The translations under genes and the position numbers were made by a program. 64,000 nucleotides of DNA from Bog-473 sp963753115 (lineage in GTDB: Bacteria > Actinomycetota > Acidimicrobiia > Acidimicrobiales > RAAP-2): contig CAVWBB010000021.1 in NCBI GenBank assembly GCA_963753115.1, forward strand, positions 62,001 to 126,000, written 5' to 3'. The notes under the pieces were generated by a model, which did no database searches, was not told the origin of the DNA, and saw only the letters and a list, made by a program, of their open reading frames with translations. Positions 49,214-57,228 of the stretch are shown one piece after another. Position 1 is the first letter of the stretch, and each line of letters opens with the position of its first letter.

Positions 49214-50611
49214 ATGAGTCCGTCCGGAAGACCCGTGACCGTCGGCGTCGACGTGGGGACCACGTCCGTCAAGGCGCTGGCCGTCGATGAGAAGGGCCAG
49301 GTCGTGGCCCGGAGCAGGGTGCCGCACACCATTGAGGCACCCGAGCCCGACATCCTGCGCCACGACGCCAAGAAGGCATGGCGAGCCGGGCCTCGCAAGG
49401 CGTTCGAGCAGGTGACCGCGCAGCTCGAGGCGGAGGGGAACTCGCTGGCCGGCGTGGCGGTGGCCTCCATGGTGCCCTCCATGACCGCCGTGAGCGCCCG
49501 GGGAGTGCCCGTGCTGCCCGGGCTCCTCTACGGGGACCGCGAAGGCCGGCCCAGCGAGGACGCCGCAACCGATGCAGTCGTCGCGCTGGGCGCCATGCCC
49601 GACGCCGAGGGTTTCCTGCGCTGGGCTTCCACCGAGGTGCCCGACGCCCGGGGCTATTGGCCCTGCCAGGCCGTGGCGACGAACGCTCTTTCGGGGCTGC
49701 CCGCCATCGACACGGGAGTCACCGCGTCGCTGGGCATGTTGCACACGCACAAGGGCTGGAACACCGAGCTCCTCGGTTCCATGGGCATCAACGAGAAGCA
49801 GATGCCGATGGTGGTGCCCATGGGCGCGGCCGCCGGCACGCTGCCGGGCAGCGACGCCGTCATTACGGGCGGGACCATCGACGCCTTCTGCGACCAGATT
49901 GTGTCGGGCGCCATCCACAAGGGTGACGTCCTGGTGATCTTCGGCGCCACGCTGATCTGCTGGGTGATCTGCGACGAGTGGCTGACCATTGACGGGCTGA
50001 TCAGCTACCCGAGCACGACGCCGGACCGGTATCTCGTCGGTGGCCCGAGCAACGCCGGCGCACTCTTCGTCGACTGGGCCCGCCAACTGCTGCGGGACAC
50101 GCCCCGCCCGGGACCCAAGCGCGAGGAGCTCGAGCCCCGGCTCGGCACACCCGACCGGGTGCCGGTGTGGCTGCCCTATGTGCGCGGCGAGCGGACGCCC
50201 TTCGAGGACCACACGTTGCGCTCCAACATTTACGGGCTCGACATCGGGTCGGGCGCGGAAGCGATGGAGCGGGCCGCCTACGAGGCGAGCGGGTTCGTGG
50301 TGCGGCGGATGATTGAACGCTCCGGCGTCAAGGCGAGCCGCATTGTGGCCAGCGGCGGCGGCTCCCGGGTGACGGCGTGGATGGCCGCCGTGGCCGACGC
50401 CACGAACCTGCCGGTCGAGACGGTCGCCGTACCCGAGGGTGCCGCCTTGGGCGCGGCGTTCTTCGCGCGCCTGGCCGCAGAGCTCGAGACGTCCTTGAAC
50501 GATTCGACGCGCTGGTCAGCGGTCGGGCGGACGATCGAGCCTGACCCGGCCTGGGCGCGCGCCGCCGAAGGGCGGTACGAGAAGTTCAGCGACCTGGGTA
50601 CAGGGGCGTAG
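49214..50611 (+). CDS. FGGY-family carbohydrate kinase
   Basis: A 465-aa kinase from ATG 49214. Phosphate-1 loop VGVDVGTTSVKALAVDEKG. Middle segments are VAVASMVPSMTAVSARGVPVLPGLLYGDREG, here noted as MVPSMTAVS and LLYGDREG. The catalytic Asp is in ITGGTIDAFCDQIVSG. The C-terminal adenosine motif is IVASGGGSRVTAWMAAVAD, followed by EGAALGAAFFA. It phosphorylates a sugar or polyol such as xylulose; exact substrate unclear. It is divergent from the D-2-hydroxyacid dehydrogenase. Immediately past its stop, decayed DNA begins. Confidence 0.9.
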   Translation: MSPSGRPVTVGVDVGTTSVKALAVDEKGQVVARSRVPHTIEAPEPDILRHDAKKAWRAGPRKAFEQVTAQLEAEGNSLAGVAVASMVPSMTAVSARGVPVLPGLLYGDREGRPSEDAATDAVVALGAMPDAEGFLRWASTEVPDARGYWPCQAVATNALSGLPAIDTGVTASLGMLHTHKGWNTELLGSMGINEKQMPMVVPMGAAAGTLPGSDAVITGGTIDAFCDQIVSGAIHKGDVLVIFGATLICWVICDEWLTIDGLISYPSTTPDRYLVGGPSNAGALFVDWARQLLRDTPRPGPKREELEPRLGTPDRVPVWLPYVRGERTPFEDHTLRSNIYGLDIGSGAEAMERAAYEASGFVVRRMIERSGVKASRIVASGGGSRVTAWMAAVADATNLPVETVAVPEGAALGAAFFARLAAELETSLNDSTRWSAVGRTIEPDPAWARAAEGRYEKFSDLGTGA

Positions 50612-50918
50612 GCGCCTGCCTCCGGGCCCCGTGGGTGCCGGATCCGAGGCAACCACCTCGGCCCACCTCGTGGCCGGGCATATGCGGGAGGGATGAGACG
50701 GCGGCCATCGGGTTGTCGATGTCGCCCAGCACGAGCTTGCATCCGAGCCGCAGATACCCAAGAGGATCGGCTTCGTCACCACCCGGTAGGGGGGAGCCGG
50801 ACGACGTCGATTTCGTGCGGGCCGAAGGGGATCTCGGCCAGCACCGTTGCCAGCTCGTCCTCGGTGTGGGGCGGACCTCGCTCTTGTCGGGCGGGGCGCC
50901 GAACAGCAGGGGCTTCAC
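50612..50918 (-). pseudogene. Decayed 5' part of a zinc alcohol dehydrogenase gene
   Basis: Reading backward from 50918 (the old GTG start), the DNA aligns with the beginning of the intact alcohol dehydrogenase gene (58467 down to about 58150). Matching pieces are KPLLFGAPPDKSEVRPTP, LVLGDIDNPMAAVSSLPHMPGHEV and others, with many base changes and frameshifts; the zinc Cys loop is scrambled. Only about the first 100 codons remain, and the rest of the gene is absent. Confidence 0.75.
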
Positions 50919-51145
50919 TGGGCCTCCGGCTGGTCGCTCAACGCACGCATGCTGGTGCAGAAGCCGTCGATGTCCCACGTCCGCATCTCAATGACGGCTT
51001 TCATGTCCGGCAAGCAATGCGTGAACTGCTCGCTGTCGATCGCATCGATCATGCCGTCGGCATTCTCCGCGGGGATTCCTCTGGGCCGTCATAGAGAGGT
51101 GCATCGTTATCCGGTTGGTCCCATATCTCAGTGTCGATGAGGAGG
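50915..51145 (-). pseudogene. Decayed 3' part of an SDR gene
   Basis: Collinear with the 3' end of the intact SDR gene (58464 to about 58700), including its overlap with the alcohol dehydrogenase start. Shared stretches are TCAATGACNGC, TCATGTC(G/C)GGCA, GGTCCCA(G/T)ATCTC(C/A)GTGTCGATG, written here as short consensus pieces. It carries indels and no open frame. With 50612-50918 it forms one duplicated fragment of about 530 bp. Confidence 0.75.
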
Positions 51146-51533
51146 ACGGGATCGAAGCCCTCGCTGAACGTTCGCACCGGCCGCCTTCATGTCCCCACCG
51201 GATCCCACCGGTCGTCGAGGTTCGTAGCATCGAGTTGCGGTGCCGGCATCCCTTGGCTCCTTCCCTCTTATCTCGTGGTCCTCTTGCACATTGCTCGTCA
51301 CAAACGTGGCGATGATACCTGTCAGTTCTGCAACTGATCTGATGGTCAGACACACACGCATATAAAGACTTATCGTCGTCATGATTGGCGGAATAATGCG
51401 ACATAGTGCTGACGCATACAGCTCTTATCTTGGGTATTCCTTTTTGCAGGAAAGAGCGCCGTATTGGGGTGTCACTTCACAGTGCAATACGTGTGCCACC
51501 TTGCAATTGGCGAATCACTCAAACGCCATTCGT

Positions 51534-51561
51534 GTAGTTAAAACCGCAGCCGTGTAACTAC
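51534..51561. repeat. Inverted repeat GTAGTTA ... TAACTAC
   Basis: A perfect 7-bp inverted repeat separated by 14 bases, about 270 bp before the first surface-protein gene. Each arm is preceded by CGT or CGTG, giving additional direct symmetry. It could be a protein-binding site or an RNA stem. Confidence 0.55.
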
Positions 51562-51652
51562 AAAGGGCGGCAGAAAACTTCTTCGTGACCACGATTGGAG
51601 CAAACAATTTGTGAATCACGCCCCTTGCATTTTGCGCGGCATTGCACTAATA

Positions 51653-51691
51653 GTTCACATCAGTTGTTGAAAACTTGTTGAAGAGTTGTTG
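51653..51691 (+). promoter_or_regulatory. Direct repeats at 11-bp spacing (TTGTTG x3), response-regulator-like
   Basis: TTGTTG occurs at 51664, 51675 and 51686, exactly 11 bp apart, within GTTGTTGAAAA, CTTGTTGAAGA and GTTGTTGGTCC; a related GTTCACA lies 10 bp before. Seven-base units repeated every 11 bp are how PhoB/OmpR-class regulators bind. It is about 140 bp upstream of ATG 51833. Confidence 0.45.
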
Positions 51692-51832
51692 GTCCATTGT
51701 CGGTAGTTAGGTGGGCGTTGTTGTTCAAGGCGCATGGAGTTCTCGGGGGGGGCACGTGATGGTGGTAACGGCGAGATTCATGACACAAACACAGAAGAGA
51801 CAACCTCAAAACCTAAGTAAGGAGACCAGAAG

Positions 51833-52447
51833 ATGAAACGTTTTATGAATAAGAAAGTGGTGGCGACAGCTGCAGTTGTCGGCCTCGCCCTCGGCGGTGC
51901 CGGCATTGCCTCCGCGTTCGTACTCGGGAGTGGCTCCGCCACAGGCAGTACGAGCGTCGGCAACGGTGCCGCAAACGGATTTTCGGTGAGCTCTCCGAGC
52001 CTCCAGGGTGGGCCGCTCAGCATCGACCCCAACAATTTTGACACGATTGCATCCTCGATCTCGAACTTCACCGGGCTGCCCTTGACCCTGAAGCAGATCC
52101 AGGTCCAGATCACCGGGATCACGGTGAATGCCGCCACCCAGAACCCAGCGTGGCCCGCCTGCACCGCGAGCCAATTCGTGCTGGCGGCTATCTCGGCCCC
52201 CGGCTGGGGAGGGCCACAGATGACCTCGAACAACGGGGTGCTGGAAGGCCCGGCGGCCGTGTGGACGTCCAACCTGCCCCTGACCGTTCCCAACGGGAGA
52301 TACGTGACGGGTAGCCAAACCCTCTCGACGTCAGCGGTGAACGGAGTTCCGCCGGGCCTGTTCCTGGAATGGCTTGACCAGGGGTCAGGCACGGTCCAGA
52401 ACAACTGCCTCGGCGCGACGGTGAACGTCACGGTGAGCGCGAGCTGA
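51833..52447 (+). CDS. Exported surface protein 1 (SipW-type signal peptide, single domain)
   Basis: A 204-aa protein from ATG 51833 with an AAGGAGA site. The signal (NKKVVATAAVVGLALGGAGIASAF) resembles SipW-dependent TasA/camelysin signals, where a short basic start and Ala/Gly-rich helix precede a Ser/Gly/Thr stretch. The mature part (from about residue 45) is a beta-rich domain with NGFSVSSPSLQGGPLSI and two Cys (WPACTAS and NNCLGA), ending soon after. The mature domain is almost identical to the N-terminal domain of surface protein 4 (55372). There is no anchor, so it is probably secreted or assembles on the surface. Function is unknown; a fibre subunit is a guess. Confidence 0.75.
   Translation: MKRFMNKKVVATAAVVGLALGGAGIASAFVLGSGSATGSTSVGNGAANGFSVSSPSLQGGPLSIDPNNFDTIASSISNFTGLPLTLKQIQVQITGITVNAATQNPAWPACTASQFVLAAISAPGWGGPQMTSNNGVLEGPAAVWTSNLPLTVPNGRYVTGSQTLSTSAVNGVPPGLFLEWLDQGSGTVQNNCLGATVNVTVSAS
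51952..52438 (+). repeat. Copy A of a 487-bp near-identical duplication
   Basis: Aligns without gaps to 55494-55980, with about 14 substitutions by my count (about 97% identity). It covers nearly the whole mature domain of surface protein 1. Confidence 0.9.
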
Positions 52448-52458
52448 CATCAGCGAAA

Positions 52459-52495
52459 GTCGGTACCGAACTCGCGAGTCGAGTTCGGTACCGAC
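52459..52495 (+). terminator. Perfect 15-bp stem hairpin after surface protein 1
   Basis: GTCGGTACCGAACTC and its exact complement GAGTTCGGTACCGAC are separated by a 7-base loop, 12 bp past the stop at 52447. No T-run follows. It would act as a terminator, attenuator or mRNA-stabilising structure. Confidence 0.75.
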
Positions 52496-52510
52496 GATTC
52501 TGCTCGGCAA

Positions 52511-52547
52511 GGCCGGGCCGCGGAGCTGCCGGCTTCGCGGCTCGGCC
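52511..52547 (+). terminator. Second 15-bp stem hairpin (two G-U pairs) in tandem
   Basis: GGCCGGGCCGCGGAG pairs with CTTCGCGGCTCGGCC over 15 positions, two of them G-U, with a 7-base loop. It begins 15 bp after the first hairpin. The rest of the 399-bp gap up to 52846 holds no recognised gene. Confidence 0.6.
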
Positions 52548-52846
52548 GAGAGCAGGACTCCTGGGGGTCCCGGCCCTCTGTCGGCTCACCCACGAGCTGG
52601 AAGAGGGCGAACTGAATCAAGCGAATTCACGAACAGACGATGTGGCGGAATCCATGAGCGAGATCGATCGAGGGAAATGAGGCCGGTGGCGCTCGAGTGC
52701 GGCCTCGCGTCGTCCCGCACCTGCCGCTCGTCGCGAGAGATCCACGCGCCGGTCCTGCCCATTCTGACGAACCTCGGGAGCGAGGTGGAAACTCCGTGAG
52801 GCGCAGAGACAGGCACCGCAGAGACACGCACCCCAAGGATGCACCG

Positions 52847-53707
52847 ATGTGGAGCATGAGCATGGCCCGGGAGGCCACGACGACACCGGACATCGACCGG
52901 GTGGTCAAACCCGGGAACCCGCCACACGGCATCCATGCCATGAAGAGCGAGCCACGGGGTGCCCACGTCATGAGGGGTTTCGCCCTCACGGATGAGCCGC
53001 GTGGCGCGCACGTCAATCCTTCGGATCCCTTCCGTTCAGTGGAGCAGAGGGCTCTCCACGCAGTCGAGGTCGAGTCTCTCGATGCAGTCGAGGTCGAGTC
53101 TCTCGATCTGCGGCAGGTCTCATTTGTCACGGCCGCCGGCGTCAATGCAGGTGAGACGGTGCCAAGGGCGACCCGAGCCTCCCGACGCAGGGTTGGCCCG
53201 ACCAGGCGACCGAGCATCCCCACGACAAGGAAGCGTCGGTGGGGGCTGGCACCCGTCGTTGGGGCGGCCGGAGGCCTGGCGCTGGGCATTGGAGGTGGGG
53301 CGGCCTTCGCCTTCGTGGCCGACAGCTCGGCGAGTAACAACACCTCGACAGTGAACGCGGTGGCGGTCAAAGTCGTCGGGACGACCGGGAGCGCCGACCT
53401 GCTTCCAGGTCGCGCCGGTGCCGCATCCTTCACCCTTCACAATCCCAATTCGTTCGGCCTCACCTTTGACCAGGTTGCCCTTGGCGCCACGGTTGTCTCC
53501 GACAACGCCGAGCTCTGCGGCAGTGATTTCGTGAGCATTGCGCCGACGCTGCCGTTCACTCTCCCGACTCCGGTGACCGTAGGTCCCGACGGGACGAGCG
53601 GGACCCAGGTCATCCCGGACCTGGTGAAGCTCGCCTCCGACGCACCCAGCACGTGTCAGGGCGTGACCTTCACCGTGACCCTCACTCTCTCGGGGCAGTC
53701 CTCATGA
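52847..53707 (+). CDS. Exported surface protein 2 with long cytoplasmic-side N-terminus
   Basis: 286 aa from ATG 52847, chosen for its AAGGA site; GTG 53159 would give a shorter 182-aa form starting nearer the signal. The first about 120 residues are hydrophilic with short repeats (EPRGAHV twice; AVEVESLD twice). Then comes a basic stretch (RRPSIPTTRKRRWG) and a signal/anchor helix (LAPVVGAAGGLALGIGGGAAFAFV). The outer about 120 residues read DLLPGRAGAASFTLHNPNSFGLTFDQVALG, the LPGxxxxxxFTxxNPN pattern common in camelysin/TasA-like beta-sandwich proteins, with two Cys (ELCGSD, STCQGV). Its stop overlaps the start of protein 3. Confidence 0.7.
   Translation: MWSMSMAREATTTPDIDRVVKPGNPPHGIHAMKSEPRGAHVMRGFALTDEPRGAHVNPSDPFRSVEQRALHAVEVESLDAVEVESLDLRQVSFVTAAGVNAGETVPRATRASRRRVGPTRRPSIPTTRKRRWGLAPVVGAAGGLALGIGGGAAFAFVADSSASNNTSTVNAVAVKVVGTTGSADLLPGRAGAASFTLHNPNSFGLTFDQVALGATVVSDNAELCGSDFVSIAPTLPFTLPTPVTVGPDGTSGTQVIPDLVKLASDAPSTCQGVTFTVTLTLSGQSS
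53060..53107 (+). repeat. 24-bp perfect tandem duplication encoding AVEVESLD twice
   Basis: The unit runs 53060-53083 and repeats exactly at 53084-53107, in frame within surface protein 2. A perfect copy suggests recent slippage. Confidence 0.9.
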
Positions 53708-55281
53708 AGGGGGAACGGGAACTGCAGGTTGGCAACGAAAGAGATCGGCGGCGACCCGGCCAGCGCTCGAGGCCGACGCGAACGACGTTCGGCCAACACG
53801 GTGCGCACTCCCGACGCCCCAGGCACGTGCGGACCCAGGCAAGAGGTATCCGTCGTCGGTGGGTGCCAATCGTCCTGTCCGTCGGCGCATTCGTACTCGC
53901 CTCGGGCTCGACAGCACTGGCGTATGTGACGACTTCGGGAAGCGGGACCGGGGCGGCCCAGGCCGTCACGTTGCAGTCCGCCGGCGCCGGCGCCGCCGCG
54001 AGCCCGACGCCGACCAGCTTGACCCTTTCGTGGGGGGCGTCGCCAGGACTTCCGTCGGGTGGCGGGTACCTCGTCTTGCGCAGCGCCACGTCCGAAGGCC
54101 CGTACGCCAAGGTCTCCAGCGGCACCTGTGATCAGACGATCACGTTGGTGTCGGCTACGACCGCGTGCACCGACACCGGCCTCACGGCAGGCACGACGTA
54201 CTACTACGAGGTCGAGGCCGGTTATTACGACGTCAACACGCTCTGGGTGAGCTCCCCCAACCCCCAGTTCTCGGGTGTCACGAGCCAGGCGTCCTCCGGA
54301 CCCGTTTCGACCGGCGCGGGCCAGAGCAACCCGACGAGCCCGACTCCGGGCATCACCAGTGCCAACTCGACGAGTTTCTCCGTCGGAACGCCGGGCACCT
54401 TCCAGGTGACCGCCTCCGGGAGTCCGGCGCCCACCTTCTCGAACGCTGCGTTCAGCGGCTGTACTCCGTCCACCTTGCCGACAGGTGTCACGTTCTCCAG
54501 TACCGGCCTTCTGTCCGGCACTCCTGCCGCTGACGCGGCTGGAACCTACACGCTCTGCATCACGGCTTTGACTGCATCCCAGGCAAGTTCATCGCAGACC
54601 TTCACTCTCACGATCACCACGGAAAGCCTGGTCATCACGTCGCCGGCGGTGTCAGGCGCAACGTCGAGCACCCCGAATCTCGGACCGATAACCGTGGCCC
54701 GTCAGACGGCTTCGGGTGCGCCGATCACCACCGGTGGTGCGCTGACCGTCAATCTGACGAGCAGCGCGGCCGGCGCGACGTTCGGATCGAGTCAGTTCTC
54801 GTCGACACCGCTGACGAGCGTGACCATCCCCAGCGGCCAAAGCAGCGGGACGTTTTGGTACGGGGCGGACGCCCTTGGCAGCCCGACGATCACGGCGTCC
54901 GCCCTGGGCTACGTGGCCGGCACACAACAGGAGACGATCACGACGGCGCCGACGGGTATGGGGATCACCCTTGGCACCGGAAGCACCGGAAGTCCGGTGA
55001 TCTCCTGTGGAGCGCCTGGGGCGAGCTCGACCTGCACCGTCACGAGGGTGGGTCCCTCTGGTCACGTCGTCGTTGCCGTTGCCTTCCAGAACGCGAGTCA
55101 GGAGGGGATTGTCTACTCCGCCACCCAGGCGTCGGCACTCGAGGAGGCCGGTCCGATCACCGGCGCGGCGACAATCAGCGCAGGGTCGTCGGAATCGAGC
55201 CCCAACGCGCTGACTGCATCCGTCGGAACATCGACGCTGACCTTCGGTGCCTACACGTTGACGATCGACGTCAATGCTTGA
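53704..55281 (+). CDS. Exported surface protein 3 with fibronectin-III and Ig-like repeats
   Basis: A 525-aa protein whose ATG 53704 overlaps the stop of protein 2 (ATGA). After about 70 basic residues comes a signal helix (RRRWVPIVLSVGAFVLASG then TALAYVTTSGSGTGAAQ, the AYxTxSGSGTG block of SipW-type signals). The outer part holds a fibronectin-III-like domain (SLTLSWGASPGLPSGGGYLV; GLTAGTTYYYEVEAGYYD), a putative Ig domain (PTGVTFSSTGLLSGTPAADAAG) and two more beta-rich domains rich in Ser, Thr and Gly. There is no C-terminal anchor. It probably belongs to the same surface structure as proteins 1, 2 and 4. Confidence 0.75.
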   Translation: MKGERELQVGNERDRRRPGQRSRPTRTTFGQHGAHSRRPRHVRTQARGIRRRWVPIVLSVGAFVLASGSTALAYVTTSGSGTGAAQAVTLQSAGAGAAASPTPTSLTLSWGASPGLPSGGGYLVLRSATSEGPYAKVSSGTCDQTITLVSATTACTDTGLTAGTTYYYEVEAGYYDVNTLWVSSPNPQFSGVTSQASSGPVSTGAGQSNPTSPTPGITSANSTSFSVGTPGTFQVTASGSPAPTFSNAAFSGCTPSTLPTGVTFSSTGLLSGTPAADAAGTYTLCITALTASQASSSQTFTLTITTESLVITSPAVSGATSSTPNLGPITVARQTASGAPITTGGALTVNLTSSAAGATFGSSQFSSTPLTSVTIPSGQSSGTFWYGADALGSPTITASALGYVAGTQQETITTAPTGMGITLGTGSTGSPVISCGAPGASSTCTVTRVGPSGHVVVAVAFQNASQEGIVYSATQASALEEAGPITGAATISAGSSESSPNALTASVGTSTLTFGAYTLTIDVNA

Positions 55282-55371
55282 CGCGCTGATGACTCTTCCT
55301 CCTTGGTCCCCCCTGACCTGCAATCAGAGGCCAGCCGGGCCGAGGCTCGCGCCACGCGGCCGGGCGAGCTG

Positions 55372-57147
55372 ATGAAACTCTGGGGGGGTAAGAGAGCCGC
55401 CGCGATCGCGGTCGTTGCCGCAGCGCTGGTCGTTGGACTTTCTGGAACGGCCATCGCGTACGTCTTCGAGAATGGATCGAATTCAGGGGCCGGGAGCGTC
55501 GGCTCCGGTGCCGCAAACGGATTTTCGGTGAGCTCTCCGAGCCTCCAGGGTGGGCCGCTCAGCATCGACCCCAACAATTTTGACACGATTGCATCCTCGA
55601 TCTCGAACTTCACCGGGCTGCCCTTGACCCTGAAGCAGATCCAGGTCCAGATCACCGGGATCACGGTGAATGCCGCCACCCAGAACCCAGCGTGGCCCGC
55701 CTGCACCGCGAGCCAATTCGTGCTGACGGCTCGCTCGGCCCCCGGCTGGGGAGGGCCACAGATGACCTCGAACAACGGGGTGCTGGAAGGCCCGGCGGCC
55801 GAGTGGACGTCCAACCTGCCCCTGACCGTTCCCAACGGGGACTACGTCACGGGCAGCCAAACCCTCTCGGCGTCGACGGTGAACGGAGTTCCGCCGGGCC
55901 TGTTCCTGGAATGGCTTGACCAGGGGTCAGGCACGGTCCAGAACAACTGCCTCGGCGCGACGGTGAACGTCACGGTGAGCACCAATGGGCCTCCGAGTTC
56001 GGGCGGGAGCCCCTCGAACGCGCCGACCTTCACGGTCACGAAGGCGGCGGCGCCAGCCGCCGTGAACGCCGGCTCCTCGACACCCATCTCGTACACGCTG
56101 ACGGCCCACAACACCGGCAGCGGCCCTGGAACTGTCAACATTGGAGACACAGTGCCCTCAGGAACCACTCTGATCAGTGGTTCCAACGCGTGCCCGGCGG
56201 TGACGCCACCCAGCACCTGTTCCACATCGGTGGCCGGAGACATTGTCAGATGGACGATCGCGAACGTGCCTGCCGGGGGTTCGGTGGCCGTCACGTTCGA
56301 GGTCACCGCGGACTCCGGGGATGCATCCGGAACCATCTCGAACACTGGCTACTGGAGCGGACCGGGCTGTACGTCGGTCACAGGGTGCCCAACCAATACG
56401 ACCTCCACGAACGTAGCCACGCCTCCGATCGTGACCCCGTCCACGCCGCTCCTGATCACGGCGTCGTCCACCACGTCGATGTACGGCAGCGGCTCGCCAA
56501 CGGTGACGTGGACATCCACGCCGTCCGTTGCGGGCCCGCTGCAGACACCGCCCATCTGCACGTCCACCGTCACCGCCGCGGCGGCCGTGGGCACCTACAC
56601 CAGCGCGAATACGTGTTCTGGCGCCTCGGACCCGAGATACGTCATCACGTACGCTCCGGGCACAGCCGTGGTCGACGCAACCCCGCTGACCATCACGGCA
56701 TCGAGCGGCTCGTTCGCAAAGGGAGGGACACCGCCCGCCATCTCGGCGACGTACTCGGGCTTCAAGAACAACGAGACCGCATCGTCGCTCCAGACCCCGC
56801 CCACGTGCTCGACGACGGCGACCAGCTCGAGCTCGTCCGGTACGTACCCGTCGACGTGTAGTGGCGCCGTTGATGCGAACTACACGATCACGTATGTGCC
56901 GGGAACCGTCGCGGTCACCGCGCCCGGCTCATTGGTTGCGACCACTCCTGTGACGACGCCGGTCTCGACCCCCAGCCCCGGGACTTTGCCACCGGCGGCC
57001 TCGCCGGCCACCAACGCGCAGATCGCCTTCACGGGGGCGCTGCTGTCGGAGGAGTGGCTGGCCGGGATGGCGGCGCTGCTGCTGGGATCTGGTCTGGTGG
57101 TCCTCGCCCGCTGGCGTCGGCGCACACCCGGCCACGCAGCCAAGTAG
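55372..57147 (+). CDS. Exported surface protein 4 with LAXTG-like sortase anchor
   Basis: A 591-aa protein from ATG 55372. It has a signal helix (AAAIAVVAAALVVGLSGTAIAYVF) and a domain nearly identical to mature protein 1 (about residues 41-204). A DUF11-type domain follows (VTKAAAPAAVNAGSSTPISY; TVPSGTTLISG), then two MBG-like repeats (PLTITASSGSFAKGGTPPAI; YVITYAPGTAVVDATPLTIT), a Pro/Thr/Ser-rich stalk, and a C-terminal signal IAFTG, a hydrophobic helix and RWRRRTPGHAAK. The IAFTG fits a class E (LAXTG) sortase motif. It would be the wall-anchored base of the set, with the duplicated domain displayed outward. Confidence 0.8.
   Translation: MKLWGGKRAAAIAVVAAALVVGLSGTAIAYVFENGSNSGAGSVGSGAANGFSVSSPSLQGGPLSIDPNNFDTIASSISNFTGLPLTLKQIQVQITGITVNAATQNPAWPACTASQFVLTARSAPGWGGPQMTSNNGVLEGPAAEWTSNLPLTVPNGDYVTGSQTLSASTVNGVPPGLFLEWLDQGSGTVQNNCLGATVNVTVSTNGPPSSGGSPSNAPTFTVTKAAAPAAVNAGSSTPISYTLTAHNTGSGPGTVNIGDTVPSGTTLISGSNACPAVTPPSTCSTSVAGDIVRWTIANVPAGGSVAVTFEVTADSGDASGTISNTGYWSGPGCTSVTGCPTNTTSTNVATPPIVTPSTPLLITASSTTSMYGSGSPTVTWTSTPSVAGPLQTPPICTSTVTAAAAVGTYTSANTCSGASDPRYVITYAPGTAVVDATPLTITASSGSFAKGGTPPAISATYSGFKNNETASSLQTPPTCSTTATSSSSSGTYPSTCSGAVDANYTITYVPGTVAVTAPGSLVATTPVTTPVSTPSPGTLPPAASPATNAQIAFTGALLSEEWLAGMAALLLGSGLVVLARWRRRTPGHAAK
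55494..55980 (+). repeat. Copy B of a 487-bp near-identical duplication
   Basis: Partner of 51952-52438, located at the N-terminal end of surface protein 4. Substitutions cluster at both ends and around the codons near 55735 and 55840, so recent gene conversion is possible. Confidence 0.9.
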
Positions 57148-57181
57148 GTCAGGCCGAGGCACAGCTCTCTGGCCGGTCAAA

Positions 57182-57215
57182 GAGGTGAGTTCGGCTGCTT
57201 CGCAAACTCCACCTC
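57182..57215. terminator. Imperfect hairpin between converging genes
   Basis: GAGGTGAGTT pairs with AACTCCACCTC with one bulged base, in the gap between stops at 57147 and 57229. It is a plausible bidirectional terminator for the island and the alcohol dehydrogenase operon. Confidence 0.4.
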
Positions 57216-57228
57216 AGAGCCTGCGCGG

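Larger units (their letters stand above)
51146..51832 (+). other. Less GC-rich leader region of the surface-protein island
   Basis: About 690 bp with no credible gene and visibly more A/T than the rest of the window, especially from 51300 to 51720. It contains an inverted repeat (51534-51561) and 11-bp spaced direct repeats (51653-51691), and a strong AAGGAGA ribosome site just before ATG 51833. It is probably a long regulated 5' region, possibly imported DNA. Confidence 0.6.

Noticed and set aside
50618..51145. A small functional gene in the decayed region after the kinase
   Set aside because: All open frames here are short and the DNA aligns with indels to the intact adh-sdr junction, so it is a relic.
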